From: an uncultured Lachnospiraceae bacterium
Lineage (GTDB): Bacteria > Bacillota > Clostridia > Lachnospirales > Lachnospiraceae
NCBI GenBank assembly: GCA_910585965.1
Contig: CAJUHH010000007.1
Span: forward strand, 97,052-161,051
Direction: 5' to 3'
DNA length: 64,000 nucleotides
Shown here: in pieces, positions 44,600-53,733 of the stretch
How positions within the stretch are numbered: position 1 is the first letter of the stretch
How the letters are laid out: every line of letters begins with the position of its first letter
Position numbers and translations under genes: made by a program
The notes under the pieces: generated by a model
What the model was told of the DNA's origin: nothing
What the model saw: only the letters and a program-made list of their open reading frames with translations
Databases searched by the model: none

Positions 44600-45080
44600 T
44601 TATTATTTTTTGGGGACTATAAATTTGTCTTTATTATTATAAGTCTTATTCTTAAATTTTTCCTCTCTATTCTTGCACAAAAAAGAGAGGCAGAATGAAA
44701 TAAGGCATGGAAACCCATGCCTTCCAAATGGCCTATGTTCTGGTTCCTTAACAGGCTCTAATTTCTGAATCTCTTCCGCAACCTGTTCTTTGTTTTTACT
44801 GGATATTTGAAAAATAAGAAATAGCCGTCCTGACTTTGGGAAGAGCAGACAGCTATCACTTATTAGTTTAAAGCTTATTTGCCGGGTCGGGTGACTGGCA
44901 CTCACCTTCCGGCTGTTCTATTAAGTATATTATAGGTTATCGTTCTTTATTTTTCAACCACATATTTTAACGAGTTTTGCTGTCTGCAAACAGGTTATAA
45001 CACCCATATGAACACATATAACCGCTTTTGTTGCATTGGTGTAGAATTTATCAGGCTGATGCAAAAATAATCATTCCCTA
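44600..45080. other. Gene-free region between the AraC regulator and integrase remnant
   Basis: No convincing gene is seen in these roughly 480 bases. A perfect 9-bp hairpin is present (AAGGCATGG at 44702-44710, CCATGCCTT at 44715-44723). A 100-codon minus-strand frame at 44603-44905 lacks a ribosome site and domain features. The stretch probably mixes the AraC promoter with leftovers of the element that carried the integrase. Confidence 0.5.
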
Positions 45081-45081
45081 A

Positions 45082-45654
45082 CCCTTCCGCAGCCACCGCC
45101 GGTTAAAGGCCATCACTGCTGCCGCATTGCAGGAATATACCAACAAGCTGTAGATGGACGGGCTGGCCAAGCACTCCATAACCGGGATCCTGTCCGTGTT
45201 CGGCGCTGCGCTGGATTATGCCGTTGAGTCTCTGCATTACCTTCCGACTAACCCTATGCGCTATGTGAAATATCCCAAAGCGGAAAAGAAACCCCGTGAA
45301 AGGATCATCCTGACACTGGAAGAATGGCAACGGATCATGGCACGGTTCCCTGCCGGATCCCGTTACCACATCTCCTTGATGATCGGATTTTATACCGGCC
45401 TACGGATCAGCGAGGCCTTTGCCCTGGCGTGGGATGACTTGCAGACTTACGTGCATGATACGGAAGTCATGGCGGCACGCTCCGTTGACCTTTTTGAACC
45501 GGCAGCAGGGCAAAAACTTCATAGAATATCCAAAAGGGCTGACAGTAAAAGTTTACCGCCATTCAACCCTCTTTTAACGTTTAGGGTGGTTCTTCAGAAT
45601 TACGGTAGCAAATCGATGGCAAACCACCCATTTTCACACCTTCTAAAGTCTTGA
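45082..45654 (+). pseudogene. Tyrosine recombinase (integrase) remnant
   Basis: The frame reads through RLKAITAAALQEYTNKL to an in-frame TAG at 45151, then continues as DGLAKHSITGILSVFGAALDYAV and TGLRISEAFALAWDD, the first catalytic-arginine box. It jumps at once to TYVHDTEVMAARSVDLFE, which looks like the end of an integrase with the tyrosine box. The HxxR box between them is missing. The gene therefore has a nonsense codon, an internal deletion and no proper start. It marks an old integration event beside the defence module and rlmD. Confidence 0.8.
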
Positions 45655-45754
45655 ACCCCCTCATTTTATGCGGCTTAAAGCTACAACAGTTTCCACATGT
45701 TCACCGTTGTCCAAATCTATACTTAAATCAAAGAGAAGGTATATTCCAACCTTC

Positions 45755-46462
45755 TCATATCATACAATCTTCAGCTTCATGCTTAACAATATACGTTTCG
45801 TAATCAATTTCCTCTTTCAATGCCACATATTTATCATATATAAGAGAAAACAAATTCTGTTTCCTATCACAAATCTGTTTCAAATCATTTTTATCAATTA
45901 CGATAATATATTTACTTTCATGTAACGCTATCTTTTTTATTAATCCTTTTGAATCATTCCATTTAGTTCTGCCAGATACTCCATCCCATGATACCATTAT
46001 TCCAAAATTTGTATTTGTAACAGACATCAATGAACAAAATTTACCAACAAACGTTACACTTACTGGACCATCATAATTTTTGCATTCAGCTAAAAATAAT
46101 TCTCCAAAACAAGAAAACGCATTATTTATTCCAGAAAGTCTCGCATTCTCTGTCCATCTTATTAACAAATCAATTTCATTCGTACTTGTTCTGCAATTTC
46201 TATAAACATCAAAAAGATTTTCTACGCTCTTCTCAAACAGAATTGATGTCATTTCTTCGAGTTTTTGACCTTTCTGCCCTCTCGTTAATTCACCTTTCTT
46301 AATGTCATTATATAAAACCTTGCATCTTTCATTGTCCTCGTTGGAAACCATCAATAAGCTGGAATTATATCTACTTGAGGCCATCATCAATTCAGTCAAT
46401 GTGTACCCTGACTGATGTAATAATTGTTCTGCGTCTCTAAACTTCTTTTCCTCTAAATCCAA
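45755..46462 (-). CDS. PD-(D/E)XK restriction-endonuclease-like protein
   Basis: This 235-residue protein has an N-terminal helical part and a C-terminal nuclease-like core. TSTNEIDLLI (near residue 97) and LFLAECKNYDG (near 127) give the D...ExK pattern (here ID...ECK) of Mrr/RE_endonuc folds, followed by FGIMVSWDGVSG and a last helix. The start is TTG at 46462, placed directly after the previous gene's TAG with AAGGTG 6 nt upstream, so translation is coupled. It is the likely effector of the three-gene module with the zinc-ribbon protein and the 372-residue protein. Confidence 0.75.
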   Translation of the reverse strand: MDLEEKKFRDAEQLLHQSGYTLTELMMASSRYNSSLLMVSNEDNERCKVLYNDIKKGELTRGQKGQKLEEMTSILFEKSVENLFDVYRNCRTSTNEIDLLIRWTENARLSGINNAFSCFGELFLAECKNYDGPVSVTFVGKFCSLMSVTNTNFGIMVSWDGVSGRTKWNDSKGLIKKIALHESKYIIVIDKNDLKQICDRKQNLFSLIYDKYVALKEEIDYETYIVKHEAEDCMI

Positions 46463-46825
46463 CTATAACACCTTGTATATAATAATAGCGTGCTGTAGCG
46501 GATTATCGATTTCAGTATCGCAATGTACACAGTTTACAAATTCTGGAATCTCTAAAGCTGTTTTATATATGTTACCTGTAAAACGTTGACATATTGGACA
46601 ATATACATTCAAATACTGCTCTACAATATTCTCATCCACACACATCTCTAAAATACCATAGATATCCTTTATTTCTATTCCAAGTTTTCTATGAATTGCA
46701 TCTGGATAAATCCAATCATTAGAATGATATTGCTTCATAAAGTCCAAGAATGAATCCAAATCAATATTAAATTTCTTCTCCTTTAACAAAGGAGCCACTG
46801 TTTGAAAGATATTCGATTGCATCAT
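46463..46825 (-). CDS. Zinc-ribbon / winged-helix-like small protein
   Basis: This 120-residue protein has an N-terminal helical segment of about 75 residues that could fold as a winged helix (DAIHRKLGIEIKDIYGILEM). A four-cysteine zinc ribbon follows (YCPICQRFTG near residue 77, CVHCDTE near 101). It overlaps the upstream gene by 59 nt and abuts the nuclease gene. It may be an adaptor or DNA-binding part of the module. No named family was recognised. Confidence 0.7.
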   Translation of the reverse strand: MMQSNIFQTVAPLLKEKKFNIDLDSFLDFMKQYHSNDWIYPDAIHRKLGIEIKDIYGILEMCVDENIVEQYLNVYCPICQRFTGNIYKTALEIPEFVNCVHCDTEIDNPLQHAIIIYKVL

Positions 46826-47885
46826 TCATTCGCCCCATTCCTAAATCATTACATTTTCCTGTAATATGTTGTAACAAAGTAATTTTCCCATTAAAATAAT
46901 CAAAGGTAATCTTAACAATATAACTCTTTGTTTCTACCGGCTTAATCCATTTAACATAAATATACGGATAGCTTGCGGTAGCTTCCTTCTCATTAAGATA
47001 CTGTAATAATAATTGCCTTATTTCATCCGCCTCTGCAAATAATTCTTCATTTTCATCAATGAGTTCACGAATTTCGCCCAAAAACGGCAACATATAATCA
47101 CCATTTTCAGATGCTGTCAATTCAGCCGAACCCCCAGCTTTCATTTCCATCATCTGCTTATACATTCTTACTTCTGTATTTTGAATATCGTTAATAATTT
47201 TAATAGTATCCATATGCTCACAGCGGAACAATTTCATACCAAAATTATCTTTAATCCAATCAATACAATAAAATACTATTTTTGAATACGCATCTCTATC
47301 AATTTGTTCATTATAACTATAACGCATAGAATCATATCTTACTTCTAATATATTTATCGACGGATTAATATATATCACGATAGGATATCTGTAATCAATC
47401 TGTTCAAATGTATCAGACTGCAGATACGCTTTCTGTAAAACAAACTTAATAAAGTATATACCATCTTCTACATATGCAATCGGAGCCGATTCATTTAAAT
47501 TCCTATCAATAACATATTCTGGCTGATATATTTCATTCTCAAAGACTGCAATCTGCATTTCTTTCAACACTTCATCTATGGATTTTTCGCCAGCCTCATA
47601 AAAGAATGGTACTGAATACTTATACAATTTCTTGTATTCAAGCGCTTCATAAAAGCTAATAAAAGACTTCATGGTTGTAGTCTTTGAAATAATACCCTTA
47701 AAATCTTTCTTAGATTCAAAAAATAATGTATCGTCTTTATCACTTATTTTACGCTGTTCTTCAAAAGTAATTCTATTCTCGGCTTCTAACTGCTTACAAA
47801 TAAAATGCTGAAAATTATTCGAACCACACAAAATAGTATTTTTATAAAATCCTAAAAAAGTTACCTCGTCCATAGAAGTACGCAT
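46767..47885 (-). CDS. Uncharacterised 372-residue protein of the nuclease module
   Basis: No family was recognised. The protein is soluble and acidic, mixed alpha/beta, with YPIVIYINPSINILEVRYD in the middle, a helical stretch (residues 235-300, with LIDENEELFAEADEIRQLLLQYL) and a beta-rich C-terminus (YIYVKWIKPVETKSYIVKITFD). It contains no obvious catalytic motif. The gene and its two partners are AT-rich compared with flanking rlmD. As first gene of the three, and the largest, it may be the sensor or target-recognition part; this is inference from architecture. Confidence 0.7.
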   Translation of the reverse strand: MRTSMDEVTFLGFYKNTILCGSNNFQHFICKQLEAENRITFEEQRKISDKDDTLFFESKKDFKGIISKTTTMKSFISFYEALEYKKLYKYSVPFFYEAGEKSIDEVLKEMQIAVFENEIYQPEYVIDRNLNESAPIAYVEDGIYFIKFVLQKAYLQSDTFEQIDYRYPIVIYINPSINILEVRYDSMRYSYNEQIDRDAYSKIVFYCIDWIKDNFGMKLFRCEHMDTIKIINDIQNTEVRMYKQMMEMKAGGSAELTASENGDYMLPFLGEIRELIDENEELFAEADEIRQLLLQYLNEKEATASYPYIYVKWIKPVETKSYIVKITFDYFNGKITLLQHITGKCNDLGMGRMNDAIEYLSNSGSFVKGEEI

Positions 47886-48029
47886 AATTTCACCCGCTTT
47901 CGATAGATATACATACTATATCATATTTTACTATAATTTTTCCTCCTTTTCCACTTGTTTCTTGACTTTTTATTCATAAGTAGCATGAAAAGCAACCACA
48001 GTCAACTTGATAGTTTTTCCATCTGCCAC

Positions 48030-48054
48030 AGTTGTTGCAAAATTTGCAACAACT
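48030..48054. repeat. 25-nt perfect palindrome
   Basis: AGTTGTTGCAAA (48030-48041) and TTTGCAACAACT (48043-48054) mirror each other around one central A. It lies in the 273-nt gap between the three-gene nuclease module and rlmD. It may be an operator for the module or a bidirectional hairpin. Confidence 0.7.
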
Positions 48055-48102
48055 GATTCTCTTACCAGTTTTCTATCAGAAAAGATGTTTGTATATATCT
48101 TG

Positions 48103-48126
48103 AAAGTGCAACGCCCGTTGCACTTT
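48103..48126. terminator. Hairpin downstream of rlmD
   Basis: AAAGTGCAAC (48103-48112) and GTTGCACTTT (48117-48126) form a perfect 10-bp stem about 33 nt past the rlmD stop. The T tract is on the plus-strand side, so its polarity for rlmD is poor. Confidence 0.5.
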
Positions 48127-48158
48127 TACTATCCAATCACTATGTGACCTATTTCCCA

Positions 48159-49889
48159 TCAAATCATCCGAAAACCCTCCAACGCCTCCCTTATAGCCGC
48201 TTCTTTCTCTGGTGGACATTTCGGCTGTCTGGCATTGTCCGATTTTGGCAGATTATAATTCACCCTCTCAATAATCCCACATTTCTCTTTTACCTGTGCG
48301 ATATACAAACTGCTGACTTTCAATCCAGTATGTTCTAACACATAATCCTTAATTTCCCCATAAGTGGCCTTACTCTCTGCCGCAGTTAAATCCATCTCAC
48401 TCATTTCCAGTTCCACTTCTATATTCTGTTTTGTATAAAGTTTTGAAAGTAGCACGATGCATTCCACATGCCCGCAAAACGGAAACATATCCACACACAC
48501 GCCCTTCACTGCCCGGTATCCCCGTTTTGCCATATATTCCAGGTCCCTCGCCAGTGTTTCCGGGTTGCAGGAAATATATACCACCTTTTTGGGTGCCAGC
48601 TCTGCAAGCGAATTCAAAAAAACTTCATCACTGCCGGTTCTCGGCGGATCCATAAACACCACATCCACCTTTTCTCCCTGTTCTGCCAGCTGGACCATAA
48701 ATTCCCCTGCGTCCTTCTCATAAAAATCAATGTTCCCTATCTTATTCCTCCTAGCGTTCGCCACGGCATCCCTTACCGCGTCCCCGTTCAGTTCCACGCC
48801 GATCACCCTTCCGGCCCTTCCGGCCGCAATCATTCCGATCGTCCCGATCCCGCAATAGGCATCCAATACCGTTTCTTTCCCTGTGAGTCCAGCATATTCT
48901 ATCGCCTTACGATACAGCCTTTCCGTCTGCACCGCATTCACCTGGTAAAACGACTTAGGGGATATCCGAAAAGTAATGCCGCACAAAACGTCCTCAATAT
49001 ATCCTTTCCCATAAATCGTCTGTCCCTTGTCCCCCAGCACTATGCTTGTCTTCCGCTCATTTACATTAGTGACGATCGTCGTTATATCCGGGTGCTGCTT
49101 CAGCAGCGCCTTCACGAAATTATTCTTTGACGGCAGAATCGGCGATGACAGCACCAAAACAACCATAATCTGCCCCGTCGCCTGTCCTACCCTTACTACC
49201 ACATGGCGCAGAAGGCCGTATCCGCTGTCCTCATCATAAGTTTTTATTTTAAAAGACGGCAGCAGCGCCCTGACCGACGCGATAATGGCATCCGCCTTTT
49301 CATTTTCCAGCACGCATTCCTCCACAGGAATAATATAATGGGTTCCCTCCTTATACACGCCCGACAGCGGCTTTCCCTGCCGGTCATGGGTAAATGCCGC
49401 GCTTACCTTGTTCCGGTAATGCTCCGGCTGTTCCATGCCGATGATCCCTTCCAGACGCACATAGGATTTTAAAATCTTTGCCGTCTCTTTTTCCTTCAGG
49501 GCAAGCTGCTCTTCATAAGGCAGATGCAGCATCTGGCACCCTCCGCATTCTCCGAAAGCCCTGCATCTGGTTTTTCCTTTCTGTGCATCCTTGCCCATTC
49601 TTACCGGGCGGAACGCCTCTCCGTACTCCTTCCCGCTCCCGGCGGCCTTCTTTCCCCTCTCATTCCCTGCGTCCCTTTTTGGGATTATGCTTTTTTCCTT
49701 TTTGCTATTTTCCCTTACTGCTCTCCCTTTTTCCGCATAATTCCTTCCCGATGCACGATCCCCTTTTTTCGCATACCGATCGTTCTTTCCTGCCGATTCC
49801 CTCTCTTTTTCCGTATATCGATCGCCCTTCATTCCCGATGCCTTCTCTCTTTTCACATATCGGTTATTCTTCCCCGTTTTTCTTTCCAT
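48159..49889 (-). CDS. rlmD: 23S rRNA (uracil-5)-methyltransferase RlmD-like
   Basis: This 576-residue AdoMet-dependent methyltransferase of the RlmD/RumA/TrmA family places m5U in 23S rRNA. A 4Fe-4S cluster motif CxxxxxCGGC (CRAFGECGGC, near residue 110) is followed by the catalytic domain. That domain has LDAYCGIGTIG, VFMDPPRTG and the nucleophile Cys in YISCNPETLA near residue 440. The first 100 residues are a lysine/arginine/glycine-rich, degenerate repeat (xNRYxKKxxASG), unusually long for the family. The last 75 residues are a helical extension seen in clostridial members. ATG 49889 follows AAGGAG; an earlier in-frame start (49991) overlaps the next gene. Confidence 0.9.
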   Translation of the reverse strand: MERKTGKNNRYVKREKASGMKGDRYTEKERESAGKNDRYAKKGDRASGRNYAEKGRAVRENSKKEKSIIPKRDAGNERGKKAAGSGKEYGEAFRPVRMGKDAQKGKTRCRAFGECGGCQMLHLPYEEQLALKEKETAKILKSYVRLEGIIGMEQPEHYRNKVSAAFTHDRQGKPLSGVYKEGTHYIIPVEECVLENEKADAIIASVRALLPSFKIKTYDEDSGYGLLRHVVVRVGQATGQIMVVLVLSSPILPSKNNFVKALLKQHPDITTIVTNVNERKTSIVLGDKGQTIYGKGYIEDVLCGITFRISPKSFYQVNAVQTERLYRKAIEYAGLTGKETVLDAYCGIGTIGMIAAGRAGRVIGVELNGDAVRDAVANARRNKIGNIDFYEKDAGEFMVQLAEQGEKVDVVFMDPPRTGSDEVFLNSLAELAPKKVVYISCNPETLARDLEYMAKRGYRAVKGVCVDMFPFCGHVECIVLLSKLYTKQNIEVELEMSEMDLTAAESKATYGEIKDYVLEHTGLKVSSLYIAQVKEKCGIIERVNYNLPKSDNARQPKCPPEKEAAIREALEGFRMI

Positions 49890-49972
49890 TGCCATCTCCT
49901 TCTGCTGCCGGGCCATGCATGCCTTTACACATATTCTAATTTTCGGCCGCCCTGATCCATCAGCCCCGTTCC

Positions 49973-51088
49973 TTAATTCCCATCCGACCATTTCTCCATA
50001 AACCGAATAACCCTCTGCCGGTATTCCTCCGGCTCCGCCAGATTACTCGTTCCATGCGCCGCCCTGTCCGCGATAAAAATTTCCTTTTCCGCCGTACATG
50101 CCTCATAGTTCATCCAGCTCATCCTTGGCGGCACAAAATCATCCTTTCCCCCATGGACAAACAATATCGGTATCCGATTCCCCTTCAGGCTTTCCGACGT
50201 GCTGCACTCCTGAAAATGGAACCCTGCTTTCTTATAGCATATATAATCCGCCGCATACAAAAACGGGAATTTCGGCAGATGGCAGTCTTTTCCAAGCACA
50301 TAAGCAAAAATATCCCAGGGAGAGGTATAACCGCAATCCGCGATGATTCCCTTTACCTGTCCGGGAAGCTTCAGCCCCGCCGCCATAAGCACCGTCGCGC
50401 CTCCCATGGAAATTCCCGACAGAAAAATACTGCATCTCCTTTCAAACCTTTTGGAAATATACTCCGTCCACTGGGCCAAGTCATAGCGTTCCTTCACGCC
50501 AAAACAAATATGCTCCCCTTCGCTCTCCCCATGGGCCCGCTGGTGCGGCACAAGAAGATGATATCCCTGTTCATGGTAGAATTTCACCAGATTCGCAAAA
50601 TCCCATACGATTCCTTCGTTTCTATAACCATGCATCAAAATCAATACTCTGCGCGACTCTTTGGGAGCCGGCAGATAATAAGCGACCAGCTTAAGCCCGT
50701 CATGGCTCGTCATCGTAATGCGTTCTTTTTCCTGGGATTGGAACCACAGTCTCCCTTCCTCCAGATCCCTGGTAAAATCGGCAAAGCACAGCCCTCTCGG
50801 CGTGTTTTCTCCAGTCGGCCCGCCGCTTTCGCCTTTCTTCCTTTCCCGCCCCGCCATCCTGTCGTTAAGCCATTCGGCCATCTTTCGGATTCCTTTCCTC
50901 TGGAACAACGAAACGCTGTTGTCACGGCATACCGCCAGCTTAAACAGCTCGTTAGCAATCCCATATACTGGCAGCGCCAGCAGAACTGCCGCGATGCCAA
51001 GCAGCTTAATTTTTACCCTTCTTCCAAACTTCTGCGTGCCGCCAATGCTTCTTTCTCTTTTCATCCTTCTCATTTCATTACGCCCCAT
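49973..51088 (-). CDS. Alpha/beta hydrolase with N-terminal membrane anchor
   Basis: This 371-residue serine hydrolase has a basic start, one membrane helix (about residues 26-45, IKLLGIAAVLLALPVYGIA), and an alpha/beta-hydrolase domain with HGYRNEG (oxyanion loop), nucleophile elbow GISMGG near residue 222, acidic residue in GGKDDFVP and catalytic His in AAHGTSN. It is typical of the clostridial DUF1749/BAAT-like lipases and esterases facing outward. The start is uncertain among ATGs at 51088, 51073 and 51064, since it overlaps the preceding gene. The substrate is unknown. Confidence 0.82.
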   Translation of the reverse strand: MGRNEMRRMKRERSIGGTQKFGRRVKIKLLGIAAVLLALPVYGIANELFKLAVCRDNSVSLFQRKGIRKMAEWLNDRMAGRERKKGESGGPTGENTPRGLCFADFTRDLEEGRLWFQSQEKERITMTSHDGLKLVAYYLPAPKESRRVLILMHGYRNEGIVWDFANLVKFYHEQGYHLLVPHQRAHGESEGEHICFGVKERYDLAQWTEYISKRFERRCSIFLSGISMGGATVLMAAGLKLPGQVKGIIADCGYTSPWDIFAYVLGKDCHLPKFPFLYAADYICYKKAGFHFQECSTSESLKGNRIPILFVHGGKDDFVPPRMSWMNYEACTAEKEIFIADRAAHGTSNLAEPEEYRQRVIRFMEKWSDGN

Positions 51089-51348
51089 AGGCTTCTCTGC
51101 CCTTCATATTGCTCATTCATCCAGTCAACCGCTTCCTCCAGCCCCCTCGCGCTGAATGCAAACTCCATCCTCTGCTTTTTCTTTTCCGGGGTTGCCCCGT
51201 ATCCATACGGCTCCGGCCAGATAATCGCCTCCAGCCTGGCTTCCTCCCCTTCCTTTTTCCGAAGCATATACCGCATCCCGTCCATGCTTCCCGTATACTC
51301 TTCCTTTTTTATATAATTGAACACATGAAACTTATCTTTATCGATCAT
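51070..51348 (-). CDS. Small conserved hypothetical protein
   Basis: This 92-residue soluble protein starts MIDKDKFHVFNYI and contains a compact beta-rich middle (EARLEAIIWPEPYGYGATP) and a final helix (ARGLEEAVDWMNEQY). No family is named with confidence. ATG 51348 follows a purine-rich AAGGG; an upstream in-frame ATG at 51384 is also possible. It overlaps the alpha/beta hydrolase gene by 19 nt and is probably co-translated with it. Confidence 0.7.
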   Translation of the reverse strand: MIDKDKFHVFNYIKKEEYTGSMDGMRYMLRKKEGEEARLEAIIWPEPYGYGATPEKKKQRMEFAFSARGLEEAVDWMNEQYEGQRSLWGVMK

Positions 51349-51427
51349 CTTTCCCTTGCCCTCTTGCATAAGCGCATTAGACACTAATTGTCAGCCATTT
51401 TAACATAGTCAGGCCCAAATTACAAGT

Positions 51428-52159
51428 TTATTTCCAGTAGCCGTAATAGGTGTCAAATAGCTCATTATTATAGTCATCTGCCCCGTCTACATTGGAGCTT
51501 TTGAATACGGGCGGCTGATGTCCGCATTTGACAAGCTTGTCGATGGCAGAAGCGACCAGCGCCTGTGCCATCGCGATTCCAATCGTATCGCTGGTCGGCC
51601 CGGTCGGCGTATCGAGGCCTTCGATAAAAAAGGAAGCATCTCCCTTCTTCGCGCCGTTATCCAGCACAACATCCGCAAGCTCGTACAGTTTTTTGCCGCT
51701 TGCATGGCGCGAAGAGGTCTGCGCGGAATGCTGCATGGATGTCATGGCAATGACCTTTGCACCGATTTTTCTGGCCTCCAGCGCCATTTCTACCGGCACG
51801 ATATTCCGGCCTGAATTGGAAATAATCATGATCGTATCCTTTTCATCCACCTTATGCAGCTTCAGCATAGCCTCCGCATAGCCGCCAAGGCGCTCCAGCC
51901 ATGTACTCTTGTTCGGCATTTCGTGCAGCATCAGCTCCGGCGGAAGGATGGCTTTTACATAGGCAAGCCCGCCGGCGCGGATGTAAAGCTCCTCGGCAAT
52001 CATATGGGAATGCCCGGATCCAAAGACATAAAACCTTCCGCCATTCAGGCAGCTTTGGCAGACAAGCTCCGCCGCCTGTTCCAATGCCTCTTCCTGTGTA
52101 TCGATCGTTTTCTGTAAAATTTCTGCAACATATTGCAAGTATTGTTTTGCTATCGTCAT
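51428..52159 (-). CDS. SIS-domain phosphosugar-binding protein
   Basis: This 243-residue sugar-isomerase-fold protein has an N-terminal helix followed by a SIS domain with FGSGHSHMIAEEL (residues 46-58) and IMIISNSGRNIVPVEMA (about 105-121). These are the phosphosugar-binding loops. Members act as ketohexose isomerases, etherases or regulators of amino-sugar phosphates. It starts 19 nt after the ceramidase-like gene. The pair suggests use of an amino-sugar or lipid-linked sugar, but the substrate cannot be read. Confidence 0.85.
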   Translation of the reverse strand: MTIAKQYLQYVAEILQKTIDTQEEALEQAAELVCQSCLNGGRFYVFGSGHSHMIAEELYIRAGGLAYVKAILPPELMLHEMPNKSTWLERLGGYAEAMLKLHKVDEKDTIMIISNSGRNIVPVEMALEARKIGAKVIAMTSMQHSAQTSSRHASGKKLYELADVVLDNGAKKGDASFFIEGLDTPTGPTSDTIGIAMAQALVASAIDKLVKCGHQPPVFKSSNVDGADDYNNELFDTYYGYWK

Positions 52160-52178
52160 ATCCCTTTTCCTTTCCTGT

Positions 52179-53441
52179 TTACTTTCCAACAGCCTCTGCT
52201 GCCAGCCGCATCAGTCTTTCGCCCTGCCCTTTTTCGAACGGGCTGCTCAACGCCTCATAATAAAAATGGTCATAAGCGGATTCATCGGCAAAATATCCCA
52301 AATATCCATTCGCATATCCTATAAAATGCACCCGTTCTGTCTGCAGCGGATTGGACAGCTCGGAAAACAGCTCTCCTGGCACACAGACAAAAATATGCCG
52401 GTTTATGTTTAAAAACATCACCGAAACATCGCAGGATGTCATCGTGTAAGGATTTTGTGCCAGCGCCAGATTGCACTGCGCCCCTTCCTTGCGGGATTCA
52501 AGCACGCGCAGGTCCGAGCCGCCGATCCCGCCCTGCTTCGCTTCCTGCAAACGTTTTTCACAGGCCTCCAGCTCCCTCTCCGCCTCTTCGATATCGCCCG
52601 GCCGCTTTAAATCCATGCGTATCGTCTCATAGGATACTGCAAAATCATGGATTTCCACCGGCCTGGCATCGCGTTCCATTCCCAGCAGCTTTTCTTCAAA
52701 CATATGCCCGTAGCGCAGCAGCTCGCCAGAATCGCTGCTTCTGCGGGAAAAGCGGGTGGAGATATCTCCGCAGCTTCCGTTCAAATACATGCACACGTCA
52801 TAGCCGTGCTGCTCCATGCAGGCGGCAACAGCCCCTGGGAAATCGGCGCTCACCTTTTGGTTTTTATAGTTCATGACAGTCGGGTGACAAGCATAGTTCA
52901 CGATGACCGCCTTTCTGCCGTCCTCCTGCCTGAAAAACGCGGCCGCAATGTCCCGGTTTCCTTTCAAGTCCCTGCTGTTGCGGTTATCTCCTACATGATC
53001 GAGCGTGCTTAGGGCAATGGACACGGCAGTTTCTTTGCAAATTCCGACGGCCTCCTCCAAAGCCTCCAGGCTTTTTTGGGCAATATATGCGGCAAGAGCC
53101 GGATCGGTTTCAACAAAAATATCCGCAGCGGGCTTCAACAGGCCTTCCCTCGTTTCCAGTACGCCGCCCGGGCCGGAATGGGTATGCGTCGCGGCAAACA
53201 GAAAGTTTTCCTGCTTTAAATCCAGCTTTTTCATCCCCTCTTTCAACTGCCTGATCACCACATCATCAATACCAATCAGATCGTAGGACAAAATGCCATA
53301 AGTTTCGTTCCCTCTTTGATACACCATGGCTTTTACAAAGAGGTCATCCAATACGTTTTCTGCAATCCGTTTCCCTGCATAGCCTGATAAACGTATGGGA
53401 AGTGCAGGCGTTATGCATCGCTGCGCAAATCCTATTTTCAT
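52179..53441 (-). CDS. Neutral/alkaline ceramidase-like hydrolase
   Basis: This 420-residue protein resembles the N-terminal domain of neutral ceramidases. Zinc-site motif ATHTHSGPGG lies near residues 87-96, with NYACHPTVM and LNGSCGDIS further on, all matching the family core. It has no signal peptide, so it acts in the cytoplasm and is unlikely to be a digestive ceramidase. Small-molecule amide hydrolysis is more plausible. ATG 53441 has GGAG 6 nt upstream. It shares an operon with the SIS-domain gene, which suggests an amidated or N-acylated sugar phosphate as substrate (inference). Confidence 0.82.
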   Translation of the reverse strand: MKIGFAQRCITPALPIRLSGYAGKRIAENVLDDLFVKAMVYQRGNETYGILSYDLIGIDDVVIRQLKEGMKKLDLKQENFLFAATHTHSGPGGVLETREGLLKPAADIFVETDPALAAYIAQKSLEALEEAVGICKETAVSIALSTLDHVGDNRNSRDLKGNRDIAAAFFRQEDGRKAVIVNYACHPTVMNYKNQKVSADFPGAVAACMEQHGYDVCMYLNGSCGDISTRFSRRSSDSGELLRYGHMFEEKLLGMERDARPVEIHDFAVSYETIRMDLKRPGDIEEAERELEACEKRLQEAKQGGIGGSDLRVLESRKEGAQCNLALAQNPYTMTSCDVSVMFLNINRHIFVCVPGELFSELSNPLQTERVHFIGYANGYLGYFADESAYDHFYYEALSSPFEKGQGERLMRLAAEAVGK

Positions 53442-53596
53442 AGAAATCTCCATTCCGCCGCTTTTCTGCCAGCGGCACAAATCATAAGTTATCATGTAAC
53501 AACCGATTCCTTGCTTTACGAGTCCGCTTGCATGGAATTTATAGAAACATTATAACACATATATTCCGATTCCCGCATACAAATTCCGCTTATCAA

Positions 53597-53658
53597 GCAC
53601 GTCCGTTATTTACGTGCGAAAAAACACCCCTCTGACAAAAATAATCCGTAAATTACGG
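53597..53658. promoter_or_regulatory. Two palindromes in the divergent 53442-53733 region
   Basis: GCACGT and ACGTGC (53597-53602 and 53612-53617) form an inverted repeat. CCGTAAATTACGG (53646-53658) is a perfect palindrome close to a TGACA-like box. They lie between the ceramidase-like gene and the phage-tail-like operon and may be operators for either side. Confidence 0.35.
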
Positions 53659-53733
53659 CATAAGTTTTGTGCGTATAAGGGAATAGGGAACATACAGACA
53701 CTGGAAAGGGAATGGATGAGGAAATGAAAGAAC

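Noticed and set aside
44603..44905. 100-codon minus-strand frame before the AraC gene
   Set aside because: No ribosome site, low-complexity hydrophobic and basic patches, spans a hairpin; more like the AraC promoter region.
50054..51316. 420-codon plus-strand open frame
   Set aside because: Antisense to the alpha/beta hydrolase, with no domain features or sensible start.
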